DNA of 64,000 bases from NCBI GenBank assembly GCA_051657165.1, contig JBOFKD010000268.1, positions 1-64,000 of the forward strand. Direction: 5' to 3'. Below are positions 1-8,529 of the stretch, one piece after another (the stretch's first letter is position 1; every line of letters starts with the position of its first letter). The position numbers were made by a program, and so were the translations under genes. The notes below the pieces were generated by a model. That model saw only the letters and a program-made list of their open reading frames with translations, made no database searches and was not told the DNA's origin. The stretch is from UBA7332 sp051657165 (GTDB lineage: Bacteria; Bacteroidota; Bacteroidia; Bacteroidales; UBA7332).

Positions 1-249
1 AGGTGTAATTTGTCTGTAACCGCGTTTTGAATCCTGAATCGGAACGGATGAAGGATTCAAAGCGTGGCTCATTGCCAGCCTGGCACCACAACCCCGAAGG
101 TGGTTGTTTGTGAAGTGACTGACCAAAACAGTAACTCCATCAACCGTGTTTATCCGCTGATCCATACTTCGGGCCAGCGAATAACTATGGTTGGTGGATT
201 TGTATTTCTGATAAGAGCTTCCTTTGGTGGGAACCCTCATTGCGCATAA
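1..249. other. Unresolved left edge; two overlapping small open frames
   Basis: A minus-strand frame opens at an ATG at 240-238 and stays open for 80 codons to the window edge. A plus-strand frame of 61 codons (64-249) overlaps it. Neither matches a family I recognise and neither has a promoter or signal sequence. The minus frame could be the 5' end of a gene lying to the left; the plus frame is probably chance. Confidence 0.2.
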
Positions 250-271
250 AGTCTGATTTTTAATCAGCACT

Positions 272-440
272 ATCAGTACTCTTTAGCTGATAGGTTGTAA
301 CTTCTCGATAATCAATGTTATACGCTCTTCATGTTGGTGCTGATTCAGTGCTGACTGAAGCTCTCAGTGCTGATTCGTTTGAGAGGAATCAGCACACCTA
401 CAAATTTGTAAATCATATATTTAAATCCAGAGTGCTGATT
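272..440. repeat. GTGCTGATT / AATCAGCAC word array
   Basis: The 9-bp word GTGCTGATT or its complement occurs at 272, 337, 348 (one mismatch), 367, 387 and 432, in both orientations. Several spacings are 11, 19 and 20 bp, close to whole helical turns. No gene covers it. It precedes the box at 447 and the TTTGC-N5-GCAAA array at 588, the same order seen at 18.7-19.1 kb with a different word. Confidence 0.6.
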
Positions 441-446
441 GTGTCG

Positions 447-480
447 ATTCAAAACACAAACTCTGTGTATAGTTTTTTTT
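447..480 (+). repeat. Shared box, copy 1 (ATTCAAAACA...CTCTGTGTAT...T-run)
   Basis: Starts ATTCAAAACA, continues through ACTCTGTGTAT and ends in a T run. A near-identical box is at 18944-18976, where it also separates a 9-bp word array from a TTTGC-N5-GCAAA array. The centre can form a short hairpin followed by T residues, so it could be a small terminator or a fixed part of the repeat system. Confidence 0.6.
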
Positions 481-481
481 G

Positions 482-522
482 AAACCACTTAAGAGCTTCA
501 TAAGATTCTCTTAAGTGGTTTT
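482..522. terminator. Hairpin with ACCACTTAAGAG stem
   Basis: AACCACTTAAGAG pairs with CTCTTAAGTGGTT around a loop of about 12 nt and is followed by T-rich sequence on the plus strand. It is a strong intrinsic-terminator candidate, though no plus-strand gene ends here. Confidence 0.6.
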
Positions 523-559
523 TCTTTTTCTCTTAAGAGAATTTCGAATTTCTCTTAAG
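488..559. repeat. CTCTTAAG word array, 22-bp phase
   Basis: CTCTTAAG occurs at 508, 530 and 552, exactly 22 bp apart, with the complement CTTAAGAG at 488 and 532. The region 530-559 is itself nearly palindromic. This is the second of three word families in this intergenic region. Confidence 0.55.
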
Positions 560-587
560 CAAATTTTCAGCAGCTTGATCAAGGCTG

Positions 588-707
588 TTTGCCGGTAGCA
601 AACTGAACTTTGCAAGTAGCAAAATAAGTTTTGCAAGTAGCAAACTGAACTTTGCAAGTAGCAAAATAAGTTTTGCAAGTAGCAAACGTTTATTTGCCGG
701 TAGCAGA
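588..707. repeat. Six TTTGC-N5-GCAAA units, 21-bp phase (array 1)
   Basis: Units start at 588, 609, 630, 651, 672 and 693, exactly 21 bp apart. The four inner units read TTTGCAAGTAGCAAA; the outer two have CCGG in place of CAAG. Each 15-mer has inverted TTTGC/GCAAA arms, so the array offers six symmetric sites on one face of the helix. A minus-strand open frame with a repeating CYLQ peptide covers it, but that is a by-product of a 21-bp period. Related arrays are at 19021 and 47368. Confidence 0.8.
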
Positions 708-827
708 TAAATATTGTCTGATACATCTGTACGTATATGCGTTGGAGTTTATATAAGAGAAGGATGGGTGTTGTAGGTGATGTTTAAAAACTCCTTTAGA
801 TGGATGTATGCAATGTGTCGGGAAATA

Positions 828-868
828 AAAAATGCAAGCAGTAAAATTGAGTTTACTACTTGCATTTT
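828..868 (-). terminator. Terminator of the 890-1246 gene
   Basis: AATGCAAG-AGTAAA pairs with TTTACT-CTTGCATT around a 6-nt loop, with a T run on the minus strand. It lies 22 nt beyond the stop of the minus-strand gene. The stem includes GCAAG/CTTGC, the core of the neighbouring repeat family. Confidence 0.75.
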
Positions 869-889
869 ATATATCTGTTCAGCTGCATT

Positions 890-1246
890 TTACATCCAGC
901 CTTTATCAGTATAATATCTCATCAGATTCTGGATAGCATCCTGAATATCACGTCTCATATCATTTTCTATGATACGAACTTCCAGGCGACCGTTCTTATT
1001 CATTTTCTCTAAAATATATTTCGAAAACAATTGTTTAGCATCGTGTTCGGATATTTTATCATTAAACTCAATTGTCATAGAGTGAGTGTGCTGGGTGATA
1101 GCGCAGAACAGATGTTTTTCACCATTTTTTTCAGCCCAGACAGCATAATGAGTTACTTCGTTTCCTTCTTCAACACATGGAGGAACTAATGATTTTAATT
1201 CTGAATGCATCATTTTAAATGCTTCATTTATTCTTAATTTATCCAT
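890..1246 (-). CDS. Conserved-looking hypothetical protein, 118 aa
   Basis: I do not recognise a family. The product is soluble, with no signal peptide or membrane segment, and has mixed alpha/beta character. Charged residues dominate the C-terminal half (residues 85-118), which ends in a likely helix. The frame starts at ATG and has a clear terminator just beyond its stop, so it is probably a real single-gene unit. It is divergent from gyrB, with about 310 bp between them. Confidence 0.6.
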   Translation of the reverse strand: MDKLRINEAFKMMHSELKSLVPPCVEEGNEVTHYAVWAEKNGEKHLFCAITQHTHSMTIEFNDKISEHDAKQLFSKYILEKMNKNGRLEVRIIENDMRRDIQDAIQNLMRYYTDKGWM

Positions 1247-1558
1247 AATCCTTAGATTTAAAATAAAGTGATTTATATAATTTACTAATAAAACAGCTTA
1301 CGGAGATACAATGTTCTGAAAAGCATTGCTAATAATAATAAATTTCCGATACGGATCAGATGCTCTTCTCTGAAAGTATTCTTGCATAGGCCGGCTTTAT
1401 TTTAACGCCGGCATACTTAATTCAATGATTAACATCTGAAAAGCGAAAATGAACACATTTTCTGACTTGTTAAGTCGTAGATTTTTATATCTTTGTTGAA
1501 GTTTTGCAAAGCCTTATCGACTCTGCATCAACATGAAAAAAGAAATTGATAATAATCT
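1247..1558. other. Intergenic region upstream of gyrB
   Basis: It contains a GCCGGC/GCCGGC hairpin at 1390-1412 with an 11-nt loop, and the gyrB promoter candidate at 1467-1495. I see no RNA gene or small coding frame with support. Confidence 0.5.
1467..1495 (+). promoter_or_regulatory. gyrB promoter (TTG-N18-TATCTTTG)
   Basis: TTG at 1467-1469 and a perfect Bacteroidetes -7 box TATCTTTG at 1488-1495, 18 bp apart. It predicts a start near 1500 and a 5' leader of about 60 nt. Confidence 0.6.
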
Positions 1559-3517
1559 ATGGCAGAAGAAATAAATAACAACAACAGCGCATCCTATTCA
1601 GCGGACAGTATTCAGGTACTGGAAGGATTGGAAGCGGTGCGTAAACGCCCTGCGATGTACATCGGTGACATCGGAGTTAAAGGTTTGCACCATTTGGTCT
1701 ATGAAGTTGTGGACAACTCTATCGATGAGGCTCTGGCCGGGCATTGTGATCATATCGAAGTAACAATCAATGAGGATAACTCGATTACGGTTGTCGATAA
1801 TGGACGTGGTATTCCGGTAGATATTCATGAGAAAGAAGGAAAATCTGCATTAGAGGTTGTGCTTACGGTTCTACATGCCGGTGGTAAATTCGATAAAGGA
1901 TCTTATAAAGTATCCGGAGGTTTGCACGGGGTAGGGGTTTCTTGTGTGAATGCACTTTCTACTTACTTGCGCGTAGAAGTACGTCGTCAGGGGAATGTAT
2001 ACATGCAGGAATATACTTGTGGTAAGCCATACGAAGCGGTAAGAGTTATCGGAGAAAGCGACACTACAGGAACAACTGTAACGTTTAAACCGGATGCTTC
2101 TATTTTTACTGAAACAGAATATAAATACGATATTTTAGCTGCCCGTTTGCGCGATCTTGCATTCCTGAATGCAGGTATCCGTTTGTCTCTTACAGATAAA
2201 CGTGTCGTAAATGAGGATGGTACTTTTAAACACGAAACTTATTACTCGGAAGAGGGGTTGAAGGAATTCGTTCGCTTCCTGGATAAGTCACGTGAATCAT
2301 TAATGGATGATGTAATCCATATTGTAACCGAAAAACAGGGGATTCCTGTTGAGGTAGCGATGTCTTACAATACATCTTATAATGAAAACGTATATTCGTA
2401 CGTAAATAACATCAACACGATTGAAGGGGGTACTCACCTTGCAGGTTTCCGCCGTGGTTTGACACGTACGCTAAAGAAATATGCTGAAGATTCAAAACTA
2501 CTTGACAAAGTAAAAGTTGAAATCAGCGGGGATGACTTCCGTGAAGGCTTAACAGCTGTTGTTTCTGTGAAAGTTGCAGAACCTCAGTTTGAAGGTCAGA
2601 CAAAAACGAAATTAGGTAACAACGAAGTGATCGGAGCTGTTGATATGGCAGTGAGTGAAGCTTTGAGAAACTACCTGGAAGAGCATCCGAAAGAAGCGAA
2701 AACAATTGTTGATAAAGTGATCCTTGCTGCGACAGCACGTTATGCTGCGCGTAAAGCTCGTGAGATGGTTCAGCGTAAGTCTCCGATGTCCGGTGGCGGA
2801 CTTCCGGGTAAACTGGCTGACTGCTCGGGTAAAGATCCTCAGCAATGTGAGATATTCCTTGTCGAAGGGGATTCGGCAGGTGGTACGGCTAAACAGGGCC
2901 GCGACCGTAATACACAGGCTATTTTACCTCTTCGTGGTAAAATTATGAATGTGGAAAAAGCGATGTTCCACCGCGTTATGGATAGTGAAGAGATTCAGAA
3001 TATCTACAAAGCATTAGGTGTATTTGTAGGGACTGAGGAAGATGAGAAGGCTTTGAATATGACAAAGCTTCGTTATCATAAAATCATTATCATGACCGAT
3101 GCCGACGTCGATGGATCGCACATTGCAACGTTGATTCTGACGTTCTTCTTCCGCTACATGAGACCATTGATTGAGAATGGATATATCTATATTGCGACTC
3201 CTCCGTTGTACTTATGCAAAAGAGGGAAAACAGAAAGATATTGCTGGAACGATATGCAACGTCAGCAATTTATCTCTGAGTTTGCAAACGGAAATGAAGG
3301 TCTGGTTCATACTCAGCGCTATAAAGGTCTTGGTGAGATGAAAGCAGAACAGCTTTGGGATACAACAATGAATCCGGAACACAGAACTCTTCGTCAGGTA
3401 ACGATTGAAAGTGCTACAGAAGCTGATAGTATTTTCTCTATGTTAATGGGTGAAGATGTTGCTCCTCGTAAAGAGTTTATTGAAGCAAATGCTACTTATG
3501 CAAAAATTGATGTATAA
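1559..3517 (+). CDS. gyrB: DNA gyrase subunit B
   Basis: ATPase subunit of DNA gyrase, which introduces negative supercoils with GyrA. The GHKL ATPase domain comes first: VVDNSIDEALAG near residue 50, DNGRGIPV near 82, and the lid motif GGLHGVGVSCVNALS near 120. The transducer follows, then the TOPRIM domain with EGDSAGG near 437 and the metal-binding DADVDGSH near 515. The C-terminus has the expected QRYKGLGEM motif. The length of 652 aa is usual for the phylum. It is a single-gene unit with its own promoter and terminator. Confidence 0.98.
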   Translation: MAEEINNNNSASYSADSIQVLEGLEAVRKRPAMYIGDIGVKGLHHLVYEVVDNSIDEALAGHCDHIEVTINEDNSITVVDNGRGIPVDIHEKEGKSALEVVLTVLHAGGKFDKGSYKVSGGLHGVGVSCVNALSTYLRVEVRRQGNVYMQEYTCGKPYEAVRVIGESDTTGTTVTFKPDASIFTETEYKYDILAARLRDLAFLNAGIRLSLTDKRVVNEDGTFKHETYYSEEGLKEFVRFLDKSRESLMDDVIHIVTEKQGIPVEVAMSYNTSYNENVYSYVNNINTIEGGTHLAGFRRGLTRTLKKYAEDSKLLDKVKVEISGDDFREGLTAVVSVKVAEPQFEGQTKTKLGNNEVIGAVDMAVSEALRNYLEEHPKEAKTIVDKVILAATARYAARKAREMVQRKSPMSGGGLPGKLADCSGKDPQQCEIFLVEGDSAGGTAKQGRDRNTQAILPLRGKIMNVEKAMFHRVMDSEEIQNIYKALGVFVGTEEDEKALNMTKLRYHKIIIMTDADVDGSHIATLILTFFFRYMRPLIENGYIYIATPPLYLCKRGKTERYCWNDMQRQQFISEFANGNEGLVHTQRYKGLGEMKAEQLWDTTMNPEHRTLRQVTIESATEADSIFSMLMGEDVAPRKEFIEANATYAKIDV

Positions 3518-3537
3518 GAAATCATTATAAATTATAG

Positions 3538-3582
3538 AAGGTTATACAAGAGGATTTCTGATCTGATTGTATAACCTTTTTT
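3538..3582 (+). terminator. gyrB terminator
   Basis: AAGGTTATACAA pairs with TTGTATAACCTT, followed by a run of seven T residues, 21 nt after the gyrB stop. Confidence 0.85.
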
Positions 3583-3595
3583 TAATCTTACTGAT

Positions 3596-4492
3596 ATGAT
3601 GAAATTACCTGATTCGCTGAAGAATGGAGATACAATACGCTTGATCACTCCTTCAGGTGCTATTGAAGAGAGTTATGTACATGAATCTGTTCCGATTCTT
3701 TCGTCATGGGGTTTTGTTTGTGAATCCGGCAAATATGCGCTGAGTCATAACGGACGTTTTGCCGGAACGATTGATGATAGACTGGAAGATCTGAAGAATG
3801 CATTTCTGGATCCTCATGTGAAAGCAATTCTCTGTACGAGAGGTGGTTACGGAGTTGTACATCTGCTGGCAGACATGGAGCCGGATATTATTCGCAACAA
3901 TCCGAAATGGCTGATCGGATATAGTGATATTACGGCTCTTCATGCCCTTTGTTCTTATGCGGGTGTAATCTCTATGCATGCTCCTATGTGTAAACATCTG
4001 GCCGAAACCAAAGGTGCAGACCAGTCTTCTCTGGAAATAAAAGACATTCTGAACGGAAAACTTCCCGTATATGAATTGCCGGATCATCCGTTATCTCTGT
4101 ATGGAGAGGCTGAAGGAACCCTGATCGGGGGAAATCTGGCTGTGTTTTGCGGCTTGAGGGGAACTCGTTTTGACTCGTCTCAGTTTATAGATGATCCCAT
4201 TCTTTTTATAGAGGATATAGGAGAAAGACCATATCAGATAGACCGGATGATTTATAATCTGGAACTGGGCGGCGTTTTTGGTAAGATTAAAGCATTACTT
4301 ATTGGTCAGTTTACTGATTGCGGGGAAGATCCGCTGATGTATGATTCTATACTGGCATCTATCCGGAAGATCGCAGAAAAATATAATAGCCCGGTCATCT
4401 TTGATTTTCCCGCAGGACATGTGGAGCTGAACAGACCACTTCTATGCGGTGCAAAAGTAAGAATATCAGGAAATCAGATGTATTATATCTGA
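3596..4492 (+). CDS. ldcA: LD-carboxypeptidase, peptidase family S66
   Basis: Cytoplasmic LD-carboxypeptidase that removes the terminal D-Ala from murein tetrapeptides during peptidoglycan recycling. The nucleophile Ser110 is in GYSDIT, after the conserved CTRGGYG at 80-86. The Glu of the triad is likely in FIEDIGERPY near 205, and the His is in AGHVELNRP near the C-terminus. There is no signal peptide, as expected for a recycling enzyme. The length of 298 aa is normal. The start is either of two adjacent Met codons. It lies between two terminators and is transcribed alone. Confidence 0.92.
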   Translation: MMKLPDSLKNGDTIRLITPSGAIEESYVHESVPILSSWGFVCESGKYALSHNGRFAGTIDDRLEDLKNAFLDPHVKAILCTRGGYGVVHLLADMEPDIIRNNPKWLIGYSDITALHALCSYAGVISMHAPMCKHLAETKGADQSSLEIKDILNGKLPVYELPDHPLSLYGEAEGTLIGGNLAVFCGLRGTRFDSSQFIDDPILFIEDIGERPYQIDRMIYNLELGGVFGKIKALLIGQFTDCGEDPLMYDSILASIRKIAEKYNSPVIFDFPAGHVELNRPLLCGAKVRISGNQMYYI

Positions 4493-4505
4493 ACATATAT
4501 AAAAG

Positions 4506-4550
4506 AAAGAGGGTGTCCGGTTAATTATAACCAGACACCCTCTCTTATTT
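4506..4550. terminator. Bidirectional terminator between ldcA and argF'
   Basis: AGAGGGTGTC-GGTT pairs with AACC-GACACCCTCT with T-rich sequence on both strands. The two flanking genes converge on it. Confidence 0.85.
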
Positions 4551-4561
4551 TTTATATGTTC

Positions 4562-5515
4562 TTACAAAGATTCAAGCATACGTTTGATTACAACCTGGGC
4601 CGAAATCTCACGGTTTGCTGCTTCAGGAATTACGATAGAGTTTTCGCTTTCAATAACATCATCCGTAACAATCATGTTGCGTCGTACCGGAAGACAATGC
4701 ATAAAATAGGCATTGTTTGTAAGAGCCATCTTTTCGGCATCCACAGTCCAGTCTCTGTCCTGAGACAAAACCTGTCCGTAATTCGGATCTTCAAAAGCAG
4801 ACCAGTTCTTTGCATAGATAAAGTCTGCACCTTCGAAAGCCTTACGCTGATCGTATTCAACCTTAGCTTTTCCTACGAATTGCGGATCCAGCTCATATCC
4901 TTCGGGATGAGTAATTACGAAATCATAATCCGTTTCGTTCATCCATTCCGCAAACGAATTAGCCACGGCCTGAGGCAGTGCTCTCGGATGCGGAGCCCAT
5001 GTCAGAACAACTTTTGGTCTTTCTGTCTTTTTGAACTCTTCGATGGTAATGAGGTCGGCGAAACTCTGCAATGGGTGGCGTGTAGCACCTTCCATACTGA
5101 ATACCGGACGACCGGAATGTTTAATGAACTGCGAAATAATCGTTTCCTGATAATCATCCTGCTTATTTTCGAAAGTAGCAAAAGCTCTTACTCCGATAAT
5201 ATCGCAATAGCTCCCCATTACCGGAATAGCTTCCAGAATATGCTCAGGTTTGTCACCATCCATAATCACACCTCTTTCGGTTTCCAGCTTCCATGCGCCC
5301 TGGTTGATGTCAAGTACCATTGTATTCATGCCCAGGTTCATAGCCGCTTTCTGAGTGCTCAGACGTGTGCGAAGGCTTGAGTTAAAGAAAATCATCAGAA
5401 GCGTTTTGTTTTTTCCCATCTCACAGTATTTGTATCTGTCCTGTTTGATGTCAAAAGCCTCCTCTAAAGCGTGTTTTAAGTTTCCAATATCTTTAACATT
5501 GGTGAAGTGTCTCAT
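4562..5515 (-). CDS. argF': N-succinylornithine carbamoyltransferase
   Basis: Transfers a carbamoyl group to an acylated ornithine in the Bacteroidetes route of arginine synthesis. The carbamoyl-phosphate loop is FFNSSLRTR at 43-51 in place of the usual STRTR, and HCLPVRR lies near 275. Pro90 in DGDKPEH sits at the position that separates succinylornithine enzymes (Pro90, Bacteroides fragilis) from acetylornithine enzymes (Glu). I therefore favour the succinyl substrate. It is the last gene of a minus-strand run with cat, DUF695 and DUF3467 genes, 34 nt from its neighbour. Confidence 0.9.
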   Translation of the reverse strand: MRHFTNVKDIGNLKHALEEAFDIKQDRYKYCEMGKNKTLLMIFFNSSLRTRLSTQKAAMNLGMNTMVLDINQGAWKLETERGVIMDGDKPEHILEAIPVMGSYCDIIGVRAFATFENKQDDYQETIISQFIKHSGRPVFSMEGATRHPLQSFADLITIEEFKKTERPKVVLTWAPHPRALPQAVANSFAEWMNETDYDFVITHPEGYELDPQFVGKAKVEYDQRKAFEGADFIYAKNWSAFEDPNYGQVLSQDRDWTVDAEKMALTNNAYFMHCLPVRRNMIVTDDVIESENSIVIPEAANREISAQVVIKRMLESL

Positions 5516-5549
5516 GTGATTAAAAGTTTAGGAGTTATGAATATATAAA

Positions 5550-5858
5550 TTAAGCCATTCCGCTTTTTCCGATTAACGGAGGAACCGGAGGGGTATTATC
5601 TTCAGTTTTGATTCTGCCAAACTGTTGTTCGTATTTCTCAACATTATCCTGTAAAGCCATCAGCAAACGCTTTGCGTTTTCCGGTGTCATGATAATACGT
5701 GATTTTACCTGTGCTTTCGGTACTCCGGGCATAATGCGTACAAAATCTGTTACGAATTCAGAGCTTGAATGCGTAATAATTGCCAGATTAGCATATGTAC
5801 CCTGAGCTATATCTTCTTTTAATTCGATTTCGATTTGATTTGAATTTTGATTTTCCAT
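5550..5858 (-). CDS. DUF3467 family protein, 102 aa
   Basis: Small soluble protein of the DUF3467 family, found across Bacteroidetes with no known function. Family traits visible are the central hydrophobic strand with FVRIMPGVPKAQV and the following RIIMTPENAKRLL helix, then a charged helix. The C-terminus ends in a Pro-rich tail. It lies 20 nt after the DUF695 gene and 34 nt before argF' and is likely cotranscribed with them. Confidence 0.88.
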   Translation of the reverse strand: MENQNSNQIEIELKEDIAQGTYANLAIITHSSSEFVTDFVRIMPGVPKAQVKSRIIMTPENAKRLLMALQDNVEKYEQQFGRIKTEDNTPPVPPLIGKSGMA

Positions 5859-5878
5859 GTCAGTAAGGATTTATATAA

Positions 5879-6316
5879 TTATTCGATTTCCCATTCTTTC
5901 ATTTCGTACATATCTGTGTACTCGTCCCACTCTTCGTCTGATTCGACATAAAGAGAGATAGGCAACAGTTCAAATGAAGACAAAGCCTCATTCAACCGCT
6001 CACCGAATACGCGTGATGTACGGGCATAAAAAACGAGCGTCCGTTCTTTGTCCCCGGTATAAACTCCCGTAAGAATAGCGAGTTTATCTTTTTCCATTGC
6101 TTTTTGCAGCGATTCCTGCACTTGCTCCATTAGTTCAGCCTCCTCATCAGTAGGCATCCCTTTTTCATCACCTTCATATTTCCAGTAAATCTCAATACGT
6201 TCTTTGAGTTTACGGCAATTCTTGAACTCTTCCAGTTCTTCGCGTCCGCTGACAATAATCAGATTTCCGTTTTCAGCAGTTGACAATGCGCTGAACCATT
6301 CGTTGCTTAGTTTCAT
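5879..6316 (-). CDS. DUF695 domain protein, 145 aa
   Basis: Soluble acidic protein resembling the DUF695 family: a conserved N-terminal strand-helix unit, KLAILTGVYTGDKERTLVFYARTS at the centre, and a very acidic C-terminus rich in Asp, Glu, Trp and Tyr. Function is unknown. It starts 21 nt after the CAT-like gene and ends 20 nt before the DUF3467 gene, so it is part of the same transcript. Confidence 0.75.
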   Translation of the reverse strand: MKLSNEWFSALSTAENGNLIIVSGREELEEFKNCRKLKERIEIYWKYEGDEKGMPTDEEAELMEQVQESLQKAMEKDKLAILTGVYTGDKERTLVFYARTSRVFGERLNEALSSFELLPISLYVESDEEWDEYTDMYEMKEWEIE

Positions 6317-6337
6317 TATCGCTCAATTCAATAGTTT

Positions 6338-6973
6338 CTATTTATTCAAAAGTTGTTGAAGATTATCCAGAAATACGGCCACATCTTTACCGTCGACCAG
6401 ACTGTGGTGAACATGTATGGAAAAAGGCATGTAAAAACGATCGTCTTTTTTGCATATTTTCCCGGTCGATATTTTAGGAACAGATTCTTCAGACTTCATA
6501 TATCTGGCATGAGACAAAGACGTGAAACGTACCCAGGGAATAGCCGAGAAATGAATCGTGTCCTCTCTCCTGGCATCCTCAGTAAGATTCATACCTTCTA
6601 TATTCTGTATGCGTCCGATTTCCTCCTGCATATGTTTTCTGAAAATGCCGAAATCCTCCGAATATTTCATAAATGCAAAGGCAAAAGTGCCATCTGTCTT
6701 AGCAATCGACGGAGATACATGAATCGTTTTATATCTGTATAACTCTCCCTCTACAATTCTTAAGCGCAAAGGATCATTTGAGTTAATGGCTTTCAGAATA
6801 ATATAAAGCGAATGAATAAAGAAAGATTCGCCGTTTTCTTTACACATCAGGTATAGCCGGGTAACGTCCAGCTCAACTGTCATTCCGTAAAAAGGCTCTG
6901 CAAAATCTCTAAAAAAACAGAACAGCTCTTTGCGGTTCCATTTCTCTAAATCTATTTTCTCTTTCTCTGCCAT
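6338..6973 (-). CDS. Chloramphenicol acetyltransferase-like protein
   Basis: Member of the CatA trimeric acyltransferase fold. The active-site signature HHxxxDG appears as HHSLVDG at 189-195, and the SxxPWxxFTS segment is at 143-151. The length of 211 aa matches type A CAT. Chromosomal homologues in Bacteroidetes are common and are not proof of chloramphenicol resistance; the acceptor may be another small molecule. It is the first gene of a four-gene minus-strand run, with a promoter box at 7007-7014. Confidence 0.85.
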   Translation of the reverse strand: MAEKEKIDLEKWNRKELFCFFRDFAEPFYGMTVELDVTRLYLMCKENGESFFIHSLYIILKAINSNDPLRLRIVEGELYRYKTIHVSPSIAKTDGTFAFAFMKYSEDFGIFRKHMQEEIGRIQNIEGMNLTEDARREDTIHFSAIPWVRFTSLSHARYMKSEESVPKISTGKICKKDDRFYMPFSIHVHHSLVDGKDVAVFLDNLQQLLNK

Positions 6974-7006
6974 CTGTTTTATATCAATTCTTTATCTTCA
7001 ATATTA

Positions 7007-7014
7007 CAAATGTA
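7007..7014 (-). promoter_or_regulatory. -7 box TACATTTG before the CAT-like gene
   Basis: On the minus strand this reads TACATTTG, 34 nt upstream of the start codon, and fits the TAnnTTTG consensus. I found no clear -33 element. Confidence 0.5.
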
Positions 7015-7025
7015 ATTCTTTTTAA

Positions 7026-8507
7026 TCAGAACGTGTAATGAAGTGAAGCCTTTGTCTCGTATGTGTTAAAGAAAACATTCTTTTCGTAGCGATAATCGGT
7101 GTTTCTAAAATACAGATATCCGTTAATCTGAAATGAAAGTTTGGGATTGATATTGATATTGAATCGTGGATTTAACATGACAAAGGTTGTATTTCCCTTA
7201 TCTCCCTGTATATTCAGATATTCAGGGGCAATATTTGAGTAATCAGCATTCGGATTCCATCCCTTCCAGGTATAAAGCTGATATACCTCTACACCCAGAC
7301 GAAAGCCGGCCTTATTCATAAATGTCAGTTCTGTATTAGCCAGTGTACTGAATCCGCTACCAAAATTATAGTCTCTTTGTCCGATTTTATCATAATCGGA
7401 TGCACTTCCTCCCATCAGAATACCATTCAGAATCAATCCGAACTTCAGGTCAATGGACTGATTGCTGTTTTTCATATTATAGAGAATACCTGCACCGAAT
7501 GAGGCAGCTGAAGCCAGCTTGAACGGGATGACATCAGATCCTTTGATCCCCGATTTTGAATCGTAATAAGAAACGTGCTGAAAGGCTCCGACAAGCATCT
7601 TATGTCCTTCTATCGGATTATAATGTTTTCCGTAAAGTAATCCCAGAATATTCATCTTTCCTACGAATGGCTGCGAACCAATTACGTTGAAAGAGGCATC
7701 AAAGGTGAAATATTCGTAGGGTACAGGATAACTGACCTCGAAGGGATCGTTGTAGGATATATTTAAATCCAGAACACCAGCTCCTCCACCCTTGTATGGA
7801 GCAGAAGACTCAGAGATAAACGTTGTCCCGAGTCCGAGAGATACGTATACGTCATCATTTACATAGGGTCTGTGATAACCTCTGCGTTTATGCCGCCATA
7901 CATCACCCTCAATCAGACGATTAATAAAACCCATCGGATTGATGATACCGGCAGCCAGCTCACGCCCGAAACGCCGGAATCCGGTTGCGGATTCATCTAT
8001 AATCTTGTAAGACAGGCGGTGGGTTATCTCTCCGATAGCAAGCCCGCCGATTGATGTAGCAAAGAGGTCATTCACAGAAGCCGGTTCGGTTTCGGCCAGA
8101 AACTCCCAGGTGAAGCTTCCGAAAAAAGTGTAGGGTATACATTGCCAGTAATTCAGTCCGTTTGAACGCGCAGCATTGTAGTACAGACTTCCGTGATAGG
8201 GGTGAGAGAACATATTAGTCTCCAGTCCGTCACTGTCCCAGGTAAACCCACGGATCATATTCCGGCTCATTGTGTGTATATTTACTCTCGCCCATGGCTC
8301 ATTTGCAACAAAGCGGTTAAAGCTCCAGATCAGCACGTTTGTTCCGGCAATTAATCCGGCCGGCCGGTACGGATTAAATTTGAATGAGCTGTCGACCAAA
8401 GAGGATCTTTCTTTTGTTTTCCACAACGGATCCTGAGCAAAGATCTGAATAGAGAATATTGTTAATAATAATAGTAGAAGTAGTCTGTTTAGTTTCATAG
8501 TGAACAT
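7026..8507 (-). CDS. DUF3943 outer-membrane-like protein, 493 aa
   Basis: Exported protein with a signal peptide ending near IQIFAQ. The first half has the DUF3943 pattern, including MFSHPYHGSLYYNAARS and WEFLAETEPASVNDLFAT. The second half is a series of alternating strands ending in an aromatic residue (LHYTF), consistent with an outer-membrane barrel. Function is unknown. It follows the repeat-rich surface protein by 22 nt and is likely cotranscribed with it. The annotated start has two Met codons; the second (MKLNRLL) may be the real one. Confidence 0.75.
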   Translation of the reverse strand: MFTMKLNRLLLLLLLTIFSIQIFAQDPLWKTKERSSLVDSSFKFNPYRPAGLIAGTNVLIWSFNRFVANEPWARVNIHTMSRNMIRGFTWDSDGLETNMFSHPYHGSLYYNAARSNGLNYWQCIPYTFFGSFTWEFLAETEPASVNDLFATSIGGLAIGEITHRLSYKIIDESATGFRRFGRELAAGIINPMGFINRLIEGDVWRHKRRGYHRPYVNDDVYVSLGLGTTFISESSAPYKGGGAGVLDLNISYNDPFEVSYPVPYEYFTFDASFNVIGSQPFVGKMNILGLLYGKHYNPIEGHKMLVGAFQHVSYYDSKSGIKGSDVIPFKLASAASFGAGILYNMKNSNQSIDLKFGLILNGILMGGSASDYDKIGQRDYNFGSGFSTLANTELTFMNKAGFRLGVEVYQLYTWKGWNPNADYSNIAPEYLNIQGDKGNTTFVMLNPRFNININPKLSFQINGYLYFRNTDYRYEKNVFFNTYETKASLHYTF

Positions 8508-8529
8508 ATTGAATATGAGATGTCAGAAA

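Noticed and set aside
588..707. CRISPR array reading of the 21-bp repeats
   Set aside because: Units are 15 bp with 6-bp gaps that themselves repeat; there are no unique spacers and no cas genes in the window.
511..726. Minus-strand open frame with a CYLQ repeat peptide
   Set aside because: The peptide repeat follows from a 21-bp DNA period that is divisible by three. The same DNA array occurs upstream of DUF4248 and beside rnr in other contexts.
4556..5380. 274-codon plus-strand frame opposite argF'
   Set aside because: It lies wholly on the complementary strand of a clearly conserved enzyme gene and has no family match.
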